Shown here piece by piece: positions 1 through 6,781 of a stretch of 11,890 nt of DNA. Where the stretch lies: positions 1 through 11,890 of the forward strand of contig WNEG01000107.1 of the NCBI GenBank assembly GCA_012910725.1, read 5' to 3'. The DNA comes from Candidatus Ethanoperedens thermophilum. Its GTDB lineage: Archaea > Halobacteriota > Methanosarcinia > Methanosarcinales > EX4572-44. The position numbers and the translations under genes were made by a program. Within the stretch, counting starts at the first letter, position 1. Each line of letters starts with the position of its first letter. The notes beneath the pieces were generated by a model. It searched no databases and was not told the origin of the DNA. It saw only the letters and a list, made by a program, of their open reading frames with translations.

Positions 1-362
1 GTCAGTAGATAGTCCAACTCATATACAACGGCACACGCCAGATGCACCATATCCAACTGTGCTGATCGTGGTAAGCCAAGCCCATGCTGATACTCCATGG
101 CTAACGATCCTACCTCCTCAGTCAGCGCCAGAATTGGCAATCCATCTGTTAAAGTTAGACGGCGGGATGCAGCATCGGGATCTCCAGCACTGATCTCGTC
201 CAAAACTGCCTCGGAAACGTAGATGTCGAAGTTCGTTCGAGCTTGCTGCCACCATTCGTGGGTAATCTGCTGATGTGCAGCCACGATCAAGTCTCGGCTC
301 GGACGTGCTGTCAGGTAGCTTGGAATTGTAGATTCTAAATATAATGTCGGATTCTTGGACAT
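1..362 (-). CDS. VapC-like PIN-domain protein (3' end beyond window edge)
   Basis: Partial gene: 120 codons are visible with no stop before the left edge. The frame starts at ATG 362-360, preceded by GAGG about 6 nt upstream. The protein begins MSKNPTLYLESTIPSYL, followed by TARPSRDLIVAAHQQIT, EWW, and YVSEAVLDEISAGDPDAASRR, ending in LDMVHLACAVVYELDYLLT. This matches a family of VapC-type PIN ribonucleases usually annotated as type II toxins, in which an N-terminal acidic residue (here Glu10, usually Glu or Asp) and a later Asp/Glu-rich helix bind the metal that cleaves RNA; Glu51, Glu56 and Asp104 are plausible further ligands. Full members are about 150 residues, so 25-30 residues including the usual WNC-H-AN tail should lie outside. 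No antitoxin is recognisable directly upstream, where a broken larE-like stub sits. Family assignment is firm; toxin activity is inference. Confidence 0.85.
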   Translation of the reverse strand, partial: MSKNPTLYLESTIPSYLTARPSRDLIVAAHQQITHEWWQQARTNFDIYVSEAVLDEISAGDPDAASRRLTLTDGLPILALTEEVGSLAMEYQHGLGLPRSAQLDMVHLACAVVYELDYLL

Positions 363-397
363 GGATATCCTCTTTCAAATAGTTGATAACTCGGGTA

Positions 398-613
398 TTA
401 CATGGGGTAAATGTCCGTATAACGTTTTCGGTGTAAACCACGACATCCGAGCAACTCCGAATCAGCGGTCACCGCAAGCACACTTGTACGGCTCTGCCTT
501 GCAAGAGATGCGAGCACCGAACTGTCCACGCCTCCGGAGAATGCGATCAGGATGTTTTTCTGCTCTGCTATCGCATCGATCACAGCATTCATCTTCGTAA
601 GGGTTTCGTTCAT
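398..613 (-). pseudogene. larE: 5' remnant of larE-like PP-loop sulfurtransferase gene
   Basis: A 71-codon frame carries the N-terminus of the LarE/PP-loop ATP pyrophosphatase family: a leading helix, then AFSGGVDSSVLASLA at residues 24-38 (the SGGVDS ATP-binding loop) and VLAVTADSELL at about 45-55, a second motif typical of LarE. After that, similarity stops (GCRGLHRKRYTDIYPM is not LarE-like) and the frame closes. LarE proteins are about 270 residues; the rest, including the cysteine motif and C-terminal domain, is missing because the PIN gene begins 35 bp further on. LarE donates sulfur to build the nickel-pincer cofactor of lactate racemase-type enzymes. This stub cannot do that and is best read as a deletion or rearrangement relic. 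No clear Shine-Dalgarno site is seen before its ATG (613-611). Confidence 0.75.
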
Positions 614-647
614 TGGGGGTGTGTTATCTTGACGTTGGTGCTCGGGT

Positions 648-665
648 TAAACACTTACGTGTTTA
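648..665. repeat. perfect hairpin, 7-bp stem and 4-nt loop
   Basis: TAAACAC-TTAC-GTGTTTA is a perfect inverted repeat upstream of the larE remnant and downstream of the DUF5615 gene. It could be an operator or an RNA hairpin at a transcript end. No U-run follows on either strand, so a simple terminator is not supported. Confidence 0.5.
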
Positions 666-741
666 CGGGTATCTGAAATATGAAGCTCCACACCCGAATA
701 AAGTCGGGGCATCCACGTGTCATTGCTTCGGATATTGCCAT
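655..741 (-). CDS. possible 28-residue small protein
   Basis: A short frame starting at ATG 741-739 reads MAISEAMTRGCPDFIRV then WSFIFQIPVNT and stops at 655-657. It begins 18 bp after the DUF5615 stop codon and is preceded by GAGAGG about 6 nt upstream, a good ribosome-binding site much like the one before the PIN gene at 362. The product is not recognised. It could be a genuine small gene, the translated start of a broken gene, or chance. The good ribosome site is the only positive evidence, so confidence is low. Confidence 0.22.
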   Translation of the reverse strand: MAISEAMTRGCPDFIRVWSFIFQIPVNT

Positions 742-759
742 TATATCCTCTCCATCTAA

Positions 760-1119
760 TCATCTCATCTCACCATTTCGCCACACACTCTGCATCACGT
801 CCCGCATCACAACCAGCAAACCACGCCACTCATCGGCTGCAAACTGAGCCATCGCTTGCATGACTCGCTGGTGAATCTTGTGACGATTCGGCTGTTTAAG
901 GCGTACAATCAGGATGCCGTGGTGGAGTTCATAACGATGCCCAGTAAACCCCTTGTCTGTCGTGATCAACAGTCGTCCCTCTCGCTCTACAATCTCCCAG
1001 AGAGCGTCATCGGTCATGCCCTCGTCCACTGTGCCGCGAATGTCTCGCACGTCGTGCCCCATCTCACGCAGCGCCCGAACGGTCATCAACGGTATGTTTT
1101 CGTCCACAAAAATCTTCAT
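760..1119 (-). CDS. DUF5615 PIN-like protein (putative toxin)
   Basis: The 119-residue product has the DUF5615 layout: MKIFVDENIP at the N-terminus with Asp6-Glu7-Asn8, RALREMGHDV at 16-24, an acidic segment around Asp37-Asp38, then LLITTDKGF at 50-58 with Asp55. These acidic positions correspond to the metal-binding carboxylates of the PIN/Mut7-C-like fold, so an RNase role is expected, though biochemistry for this family is sparse. Its ATG (1119-1117) overlaps the stop of the upstream DUF433 gene as ATGA, implying translational coupling. DUF433 plus DUF5615 in this order is a recurrent pairing in archaea and cyanobacteria annotated as a toxin-antitoxin module. Length is normal and all expected acidic residues are present, so the gene looks intact. 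Confidence 0.88.
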   Translation of the reverse strand: MKIFVDENIPLMTVRALREMGHDVRDIRGTVDEGMTDDALWEIVEREGRLLITTDKGFTGHRYELHHGILIVRLKQPNRHKIHQRVMQAMAQFAADEWRGLLVVMRDVMQSVWRNGEMR

Positions 1120-1355
1120 GCTACACTTGCCAATGCTTCAATAGGCGTAACTTGCTCTTCAGCCAGCGACGCTGCGTAGTCAAGGCAGGTAAGAATATCC
1201 TCCGGTTTAAGTGAAGGATACTCTGTCAGGAGCTCTTCGATTGTGTCTCCATTTGCCAGCATGTGTATAATCTGATGGACCGGGATGCGAGTTCCTTTGA
1301 TGCACGCTTGCCCATGACAAACATTTGGATTGATTGAAATACGGCGGGGATACAT
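1116..1355 (-). CDS. DUF433 protein (putative antitoxin)
   Basis: DUF433 family: MYPRRISINPNVCHGQ, then CIKGTRIPVHQIIHMLANG, then a helix-rich tail with SLKPEDILTCLDYAASL. The family folds as a small winged-helix-like DNA-binding domain and is taken to be the antitoxin and autorepressor for adjacent DUF5615 proteins; this is by analogy. The frame is open from a GTG at 1373, and ATGs lie at 1361 and 1355. I chose ATG 1355 because the ribosome site AGAAGG (1370-1365) is 9 nt upstream and the family normally begins just before the R-I-x-x-N-P motif; 1361 would leave only 3 nt. The start lies 14 nt after the stop of the lipase-like gene on the same strand, so read-through transcription is likely. 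Confidence 0.87.
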   Translation of the reverse strand: MYPRRISINPNVCHGQACIKGTRIPVHQIIHMLANGDTIEELLTEYPSLKPEDILTCLDYAASLAEEQVTPIEALASVA

Positions 1356-1369
1356 GGACATCAACCTTC

Positions 1370-4003
1370 TCACAGACCTATCTTCCCAACCGCAGCCTGT
1401 AGAATCATGAGAGCGTCGAGGGATGTGACTCTACCGTCGCCACTGACATCTGCATCCGCGTCCCATCCTCCGCTGGCTGCGAGTTGAAGCACGATCACGG
1501 CATCTGCGGCAGTGAGGATGCCGTCACCGTTGAGGTCGCCGCGGATGTTAACCTCAATGGTCTTATTTGCCCTATTATTCGTATAATTCTCCTCCAAAAA
1601 CTTATTATACGGGCTTATCAAAGCGCATATCTCATGAACACCTGCTTTGGCAACCCACGATACAGATGCATTTGCTGTTGCATTGACAGAGACATTAACA
1701 ACGTCTTCCCCTATTGTCGTTCCATCTGCTGGATTCCCATCGTAGAATAGGATAGAAGCATTGGTTGCGTTTGCTTCTCCGATGTTGTGGATCGTTGCGT
1801 TGATTGTAATGTTTTCCCCTACAGTTGGTGTTTCGCTTGAGAATGAAATGTCTGATGCGTTCAATGTTAAATCGGGATACTGCTCTACCCATATAGTTGT
1901 GAATACCACTCTTTCAAATTGCTCTTCATTAAAAATTCCCGAGGCGGTAACAGTTATATCATAAGTTCCCCATAAGCTCGTATTTGTGTATGTGTTTGCG
2001 TATATTCCATCGTTTGATTTATTGTCGTTGTGTAAACCATCATCATATATTATGATGGTTTCAATTGTGTCATCTGGTCTTTTCATGTTTGTGGTAACGA
2101 ATGCATTTGTTATCGCTTCACAGCCATAACTGAGATTTGTTGTGATGTTTACAGGTTCATTTGGATAGTATTGGTATTTTTGGAGTGAAAGAGAAAGTGT
2201 TGTGTTTGTATTTAAGAAGGTCATTATTGTGTAGTTCTCCTCTCCAGAAATGTTTACTGCCGTTACGTTTAGACTCCAGATTCCTTGCTCTGGGTTTTTG
2301 ATTTCGTAGCCCTCGATTGTGAGATCTTCATCGCTGTAGTAGGTCGTGTTCGTCTCGTTTGCGGCGAAAGAAGAATTTATCTGTCTTCCGCTCGGCGTTG
2401 TTAAGGTCAAGTTTAGGTCTCCTTCCTGCTCCTGCCACGCCAGAACAAATCTCACCTCGCTGGTAGAAGTGATTGGAATTTTATGCGATTTCTCTTCGCC
2501 TGAATTTATTGTGCCAAAGACCGCAGGAGCCTCCTGTGGCGGTACAAGCGGCGCAGCAGGTGGAGTTTGTTGAGCGTGTTGTCCGAGACCAGAACCGCCT
2601 CGCAAAATCGCCAGCACCTTCTCAAACACCTCGTTTTCGTGGCATTCTTTAAGGTGGTCGTAAGGCACTGTTTGAAGAGTTTCACCGTCCAATCGCGCGC
2701 TTTCAACCCTAACAACCCCGTCGTTATCGTCCCATAAAAAAATCCAGGTAGTGAACCCCCAATCATCGGTTCCAGCAATAACTTCGTGCTGAATATTTTG
2801 ATTAATTTTATCATTCCCCCACAATTTCCACCAAGCACCGTAATTCAGCGTGTTCAAAAAAGGGCTGTGAGGCGTCATTTGTCTGCCCGCAGTTCCTAAT
2901 ATGGGAAATAGAAAAATTGCGTGTGGTCCACAAAGCAATTCGCTGCCATGATTCGGTGTGCCGATCATAATTAGTCTTCTAACATTGTTGTGATAGCCGT
3001 GCGTTGTGTACCATCTTGAGACCAGACCGCCCATGCTGTGAGTAACAAGATCAACCTTATCAATTTCATATTCACCATCGTGATCTGCTCTTATATAGTC
3101 TATTTCCTGGGAAAGTCGCTTAGCATATACCCTGATGTCTCCATTTGCAGGAGCGGGACCGGGTGCCAAGTCAATGGTAAATATGTCTTCGTCTTCATAG
3201 CCATTATTCTTGAGAAACGCCTTCATATCCACCCACATTTCATGATTTGAATAGTAGCCATGCACTAAAAGAACAGGTACAGGCTTAACTTTAAAACGCA
3301 ACCAAACAGTGTGATTTATATACCCTTCCTTCTCGGCACGTATAGCGACTTTATAAGTCCCAGCTAAGGAAGTATTCGTGAAATTGCCTTTGTAGTTGTC
3401 AACTTGCGTTTCTGATAATGAAATTGTCTCGTTTAAGCCGTCAGGCTTTTCAATTTCTGCTGTCACATCAGCCAGCACCTTTCTCCCATCATCATCCAAG
3501 ACTACGCATGTGATTTCCACCCTCTCATTCAGCGAATACGTATCATTGTCAGTTCTTGCCTCGTCAACGACTAAAAATTTTTCTGCACGTAGCATTATCT
3601 GTCCACCCGGGCAAATATTTATTTTTGCTCCCTTCTCCAAATTTGTTCTATACGCAATCAGTATTCCCATCAAAGTCAAATTTGCACTTTCTTGAAGTGA
3701 AACATCTTTCGTTCTTAAAATTGCACCTTCAGAAATAATCACTTTCCTATCGGGCTCAATAGTGAGGTCTATTTCGTGGTAAGTGCCGGGGTAAACGCTG
3801 ATGGTGTCTCCAAGACGGGAGGCATCCACTGCATCCTGGACATCGGTGAAATTGGCATCAGGATAGTCAGCAAAGTCATCATCAACATGCCAAGTTGTTG
3901 CACCCTCAACTCCGCTCGCGCAAACGAGCAAAGCAAATGCAATAGCCAAAACAAATACCAAATTATTGATTGGCTGCGTTCTTATCACATTATGAGTCAT
4001 CAT
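1370..4003 (-). CDS. secreted modular alpha/beta-hydrolase (lipase-like) with dockerin
   Basis: An 877-residue protein. Residues 1-35 form a signal peptide (hydrophobic core NLVFVLAIAFALLVCASG). Residues about 36-140 resemble the first coils of a parallel beta-helix (DVQDAVDASRLGDTISVYPGTY). Residues about 150-240 are an Ig-like domain. About 243-468 is an alpha/beta-hydrolase: VLLVHGYYSN oxyanion region at 244-253, nucleophile elbow THSMGG with Ser323, likely acid Asp428 in DDNDGVVRVESA, and His450 or His455 as the base. It most resembles triacylglycerol lipase/PGAP1-like esterases. A Pro/Gln-rich linker (478-494), a PPC-like domain (about 496-597), a second Ig-like domain (605-705), CARDB (709-818) and a two-repeat dockerin (821-877) follow. 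N-x-S/T sequons are abundant, suggesting a glycosylated surface protein. The substrate is not predictable. An alternative ATG lies one codon in (4000). Confidence 0.85.
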   Translation of the reverse strand: MMTHNVIRTQPINNLVFVLAIAFALLVCASGVEGATTWHVDDDFADYPDANFTDVQDAVDASRLGDTISVYPGTYHEIDLTIEPDRKVIISEGAILRTKDVSLQESANLTLMGILIAYRTNLEKGAKINICPGGQIMLRAEKFLVVDEARTDNDTYSLNERVEITCVVLDDDGRKVLADVTAEIEKPDGLNETISLSETQVDNYKGNFTNTSLAGTYKVAIRAEKEGYINHTVWLRFKVKPVPVLLVHGYYSNHEMWVDMKAFLKNNGYEDEDIFTIDLAPGPAPANGDIRVYAKRLSQEIDYIRADHDGEYEIDKVDLVTHSMGGLVSRWYTTHGYHNNVRRLIMIGTPNHGSELLCGPHAIFLFPILGTAGRQMTPHSPFLNTLNYGAWWKLWGNDKINQNIQHEVIAGTDDWGFTTWIFLWDDNDGVVRVESARLDGETLQTVPYDHLKECHENEVFEKVLAILRGGSGLGQHAQQTPPAAPLVPPQEAPAVFGTINSGEEKSHKIPITSTSEVRFVLAWQEQEGDLNLTLTTPSGRQINSSFAANETNTTYYSDEDLTIEGYEIKNPEQGIWSLNVTAVNISGEENYTIMTFLNTNTTLSLSLQKYQYYPNEPVNITTNLSYGCEAITNAFVTTNMKRPDDTIETIIIYDDGLHNDNKSNDGIYANTYTNTSLWGTYDITVTASGIFNEEQFERVVFTTIWVEQYPDLTLNASDISFSSETPTVGENITINATIHNIGEANATNASILFYDGNPADGTTIGEDVVNVSVNATANASVSWVAKAGVHEICALISPYNKFLEENYTNNRANKTIEVNIRGDLNGDGILTAADAVIVLQLAASGGWDADADVSGDGRVTSLDALMILQAAVGKIGL

Positions 4004-4133
4004 CCCATCTCTTTGCTTTTCAGATTTCTCTACTACATCTTACGTTGGTCATATTTAGAAGGTTGGTGGCTGCGGCGCTGTTGCATAGACAAAAAACATC
4101 ATACCATTGATATGGTTTGTAAGTTGGTCATGG

Positions 4134-6332
4134 CTACAAATCTATCGCTCCTGCCGCCGCCTGCAGCATCATCAGCGCATCGAGCGAGGTGACCTTACCG
4201 TCGCCACTGACATCCCAGCGGGAGTCGAACGGGCGGCTGCCGACTGCGATCCGGAGCGCGATCATGGCGTCTGCTGGGGTGAACACATGCGGTTCCGGGG
4301 TCGGTGCGCATGGGACTGCTCTGTTGAGTCTCGGCTGGTGCGTCACGTTGCCCCTGCTTGGATCGTCGTTCCAGTCGTAGATGCTTGCGCTGATCTCTGC
4401 TTCGTCGTTCGTTCCCCACCAGTTGTCGCTCGCATCGACGTCATCACTCTGGTCGTTTTCGAACTGCCATTCGTAACCACCAGTTGCAGGGTTGTAGTCG
4501 CCGTTCCCGACGATGTTGTTGTAGCTGATGTTGTTGTTTGTACTTCCGTTGCAGAGGCTGAAACCACTGTCTCGATTATTCTGCATCAGGTTGCAGACGA
4601 TGTTGTTGTTGCTCGAATTCTCCATGTCGATGCCGTCTTCACCGTTTGAGTTTGCGATGTTGCTCGTCAGCTTGTTATAGTTGCTCGACTTCCCCAAGCA
4701 GATGCCCCCCCACATGTTCGAGTTCACGGTGTTGCTCGTCAGCTCGTTATAGTTGCTCGAATCCCACAGGTCGATGCCGTACTCGTTGTTCGAGCAGTTG
4801 TTACTCGATAGCGTGTTGTGGCTTGAACAATCCAGGTTGATGCCGTCCTCGCCGTTCAAGTTCGCAATGTTGCTTGTCAGCTCATTATTGTTCGATTTCC
4901 ACAGGTCAATGCCATCTTCTCCGTTCGAGTTCGCGATGTTACCTGTGAGTGTATTGTAGCTCGATTCATCCACGCAGATACCTTCGTCGTTGTTCGAGTT
5001 CACGATGTTGCTTGTCAGCTTGCTGTTGTTCGATTTCCACAGGTCAATGCCATCTTCTCCGTTCGAGTTCGCTGTGTTACCTATCAGCGTGTTGTAGTTC
5101 GAATCATCAAAGTCAATGCCATCATCGTAGTTTTCGTTTGCGATATTGTTCGAGATCACGTTATTGTTCGATTCATCCAAATCGATGCCATCATCGCCGT
5201 TCGAGTTCGCTGTGTTACCTATCAGCGTGTTGTAGTTCGAATCATCAAAGTCAATGCCATCATCGCCGTTCGAGTTCGCGATGTTGCTTGTGAGTGTGTT
5301 GTAGCTCGACCCGTCCAGGGAGATACCAATGACGTTGTTCAAGTTAGCGGTGTTAATAGTAAGTGTGTTGTGGCTCGAATTCCACACTAACATGATGCCG
5401 CACCAGTTGTTCGAGTTAGCAGTGTTGCTTGTGAGTGTGTTGTAGCTCGACCCGAACAGGAAGATACCAGTGCCGTTGTTCGAGTTAGCAGTGTTGTTCG
5501 TGAGCGTGCAGTTATGGCTCGAATCGTCCAGGTAGATGCCGGTGCCGTTGTTCGAGTTAGCAGTGTTACCAGTGAGTGTGTTATGGCTCGAATTCCACAC
5601 CAACCAGATGCCGATAGGGTCGTTCGAGTTAACAGTGTTGCCCGCAAGTGTGCAGTTGCTCGAAGAATCCATGTAGATGCCGGTGCCGTTGTTCGAGTTA
5701 GCAGTGTTGCTTGTGATCTCGTTGTTGTTCGAATCATGCAGGTAGATGCCCCACTCGTCGTTTGAGGCGTTGTTATGCGTGAGCGTACAATTGCTCGAAT
5801 CATACAGGTGGATTCCGGGTCCGTTGTTCGAGTGTGCGGTGTTGCCAATGAGCGTGCAGTTGCTCGAATAGCCCATGTAGATGCCCCACTCGTTGTTGTT
5901 GGAGGCGTTGTTCTCTGAGATGTTGCAGTGATCCGCACCGTTAAGACCAATCCCCATCTGGCCACCTGTCACCGTGAACCCGGAGAGGTTCACCCAATCC
6001 GCAGTCACATAAAAGATCTGATGCTGCTCTGCTGTTTTGTTAGTTACAGTCACCACATCCGCGCCCTCACCTTCCAGCGTGAGCCGCTTGTTCACGTTCA
6101 CATTCTCGTTGTATGTTCCGCCGTAAACATAAACGGTGTCCCCCGGAGATGCCGCATTCACTGCCGCCTGAATCGTAGTGTAATCGCATCCCGAAGAGCA
6201 GACCGTGATTGTATCCGCTGCGCTCGCAACCGCAGCAGTAAATGCGGTAAAAAACAAAACTGCCATCGCTGCGGTTAATACCTTCTTGCATATACTTTGT
6301 GCCATGCAATTACTATTGAATTTGCTTTTCAT
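4134..6332 (-). CDS. secreted NosD-type parallel beta-helix protein with dockerin
   Basis: A 732-residue protein. Signal peptide 1-39 (KKVLTAAMAVLFF core, cleavage near AVASA). The beta-helix cap at about 41-125 (YTTIQAAVNAASPGDTVYV, GGTYNENV) leads into about 20 coils of 22-24 residues at 138-603 of the form N-T-A-N-S-N-N-G-x-G-I-x-L-x-x-S-S-x-N-x-L-x-x. A closing motif SDNWWGT (635-641) is followed by a dockerin-like tail (683-732). NosD/CASH-type right-handed helices bind or cleave sugars or act as surface adhesins; no catalytic site is evident, so a structural or adhesive role is more likely. Only the second calcium loop of the dockerin is complete (DVSGDGKVTSLDA); the first repeat lacks its DxNxDG loop. 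The start is supported by GGAGGT 8 nt upstream. The gene lies 130 bp upstream of the lipase-like gene on the same strand. Confidence 0.87.
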   Translation of the reverse strand: MKSKFNSNCMAQSICKKVLTAAMAVLFFTAFTAAVASAADTITVCSSGCDYTTIQAAVNAASPGDTVYVYGGTYNENVNVNKRLTLEGEGADVVTVTNKTAEQHQIFYVTADWVNLSGFTVTGGQMGIGLNGADHCNISENNASNNNEWGIYMGYSSNCTLIGNTAHSNNGPGIHLYDSSNCTLTHNNASNDEWGIYLHDSNNNEITSNTANSNNGTGIYMDSSSNCTLAGNTVNSNDPIGIWLVWNSSHNTLTGNTANSNNGTGIYLDDSSHNCTLTNNTANSNNGTGIFLFGSSYNTLTSNTANSNNWCGIMLVWNSSHNTLTINTANLNNVIGISLDGSSYNTLTSNIANSNGDDGIDFDDSNYNTLIGNTANSNGDDGIDLDESNNNVISNNIANENYDDGIDFDDSNYNTLIGNTANSNGEDGIDLWKSNNSKLTSNIVNSNNDEGICVDESSYNTLTGNIANSNGEDGIDLWKSNNNELTSNIANLNGEDGINLDCSSHNTLSSNNCSNNEYGIDLWDSSNYNELTSNTVNSNMWGGICLGKSSNYNKLTSNIANSNGEDGIDMENSSNNNIVCNLMQNNRDSGFSLCNGSTNNNISYNNIVGNGDYNPATGGYEWQFENDQSDDVDASDNWWGTNDEAEISASIYDWNDDPSRGNVTHQPRLNRAVPCAPTPEPHVFTPADAMIALRIAVGSRPFDSRWDVSGDGKVTSLDALMMLQAAAGAIDL
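4524..5921 (-). repeat. in-frame 69/72-bp tandem repeats encoding beta-helix coils
   Basis: About 20 head-to-tail units lie inside the beta-helix gene. For example, TTCGAGTTAGCAGTGTT (plus strand) starts at 5410, 5479, 5551 and 5692, giving steps of 69, 72 and 141 (69+72). A 69-bp block at 5059-5127 is repeated without mismatch at 5197-5265, and a 47-bp block at 4888-4934 recurs at 5026-5072; both pairs are offset by exactly 138 bp, two coils. Confidence 0.9.
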
Positions 6333-6340
6333 CTTTTTTT

Positions 6341-6346
6341 ACCTCC
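6341..6346 (-). promoter_or_regulatory. strong Shine-Dalgarno site of the beta-helix gene
   Basis: GGAGGT on the minus strand, 8 nt before ATG 6332, a near-perfect match to the archaeal anti-SD. It favours this start over the internal ATG at 6305. Confidence 0.75.
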
Positions 6347-6402
6347 AGAGTCACCAAACCCCGCACTTAAGTACAGAGCGTGCATGTCTTTTCCCTTCGG
6401 CG

Positions 6403-6482
6403 ATGCTTCGCATGTACTCGGTCAGTACTGAACTTATGCGTCGCTTATAGTGGAGTTTCCTTACGCTCTCCATGCGAAGCAT
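6403..6482. repeat. 12-bp inverted repeat whose arms are themselves hairpins
   Basis: ATGCTTCGCATG at 6403-6414 is matched exactly in reverse complement by CATGCGAAGCAT at 6471-6482. Each arm is also nearly palindromic (CATGC-GAA-GCATG at 6471-6483), so each could fold alone. A second interleaved pair, AGAGCGT near 6375 and ACGCTCT near 6463-6469, gives an A-B-A'-B' order. The set lies in the predicted leader/promoter zone of the beta-helix gene and may be operator sites or a folded leader RNA. Confidence 0.55.
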
Positions 6483-6494
6483 GTTAGAACCGAG

Positions 6495-6506
6495 CATATA
6501 TAAAAG
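6495..6506 (-). promoter_or_regulatory. candidate TATA box for the beta-helix gene
   Basis: CTTTTATATATG on the minus strand is a good archaeal box A. Transcription would begin near 6475 and leave a leader of about 140 nt before ATG 6332, containing one arm of the inverted repeat. The element is A/T-symmetric enough that plus-strand use is also possible. Confidence 0.45.
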
Positions 6507-6730
6507 TACCCCATGAGCAGGACTACCAACTTATATGGGGGTTTCAGGTTTTAACTTTGGTTCGCATAGATATCCAGAGCGACAGAACACGAGACCCCAA
6601 ATTAAGCACCTTCGGAAACGTTCGCACAACACCAGACGATGTGACAGCCCCCATCAATAGTAGTGTCTATATTGAGGAACACCACTTGAAACATGTATCA
6701 TTTAAGGAAACCAATATGTAGTAAAATATG

Positions 6731-6746
6731 TAATACTATAGTATTA
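6731..6746. repeat. 16-bp perfect palindrome upstream of TnpB remnant
   Basis: TAATACTATAGTATTA reads the same on both strands and lies 35 bp before the TnpB start codon. It may be a dimeric-regulator operator or part of a former transposon left end; neither is proven. Confidence 0.5.
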
Positions 6747-6781
6747 TGTCCCAACAATACTTTTAAGTGCTGTAACTATGT

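Larger units (their letters stand above)
6333..6781. other. non-coding divergent intergenic region
   Basis: 449 bp with no convincing gene on either strand, between the divergent beta-helix gene and the TnpB remnant. It holds the ribosome site and candidate TATA box of the beta-helix gene, two hairpin-forming copies of a 12-bp inverted repeat, a 10-bp palindrome (TCAGTACTGA, 6422-6431) and a 16-bp palindrome before the TnpB start. The part from about 6510 to 6715 shows nothing I can assign. No transposon end could be defined with confidence. Confidence 0.6.

Noticed and set aside
118..441. 107-codon minus-strand frame overlapping the PIN gene
   Set aside because: It overlaps the better supported PIN frame out of phase, has no family motif, and its C-terminus is composition noise.
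4524..5921. Regular repeats of about 70 bp resembling a CRISPR-like or satellite array
   Set aside because: The units are in frame, translate to beta-helix coils and have no unique spacers between identical repeats, so they are protein-coding repeats.
5387..5965. Long open frame of 192 codons on the minus strand rich in Thr/Arg
   Set aside because: It is a shifted-frame shadow kept open by the low-complexity coil repeats of the beta-helix gene.
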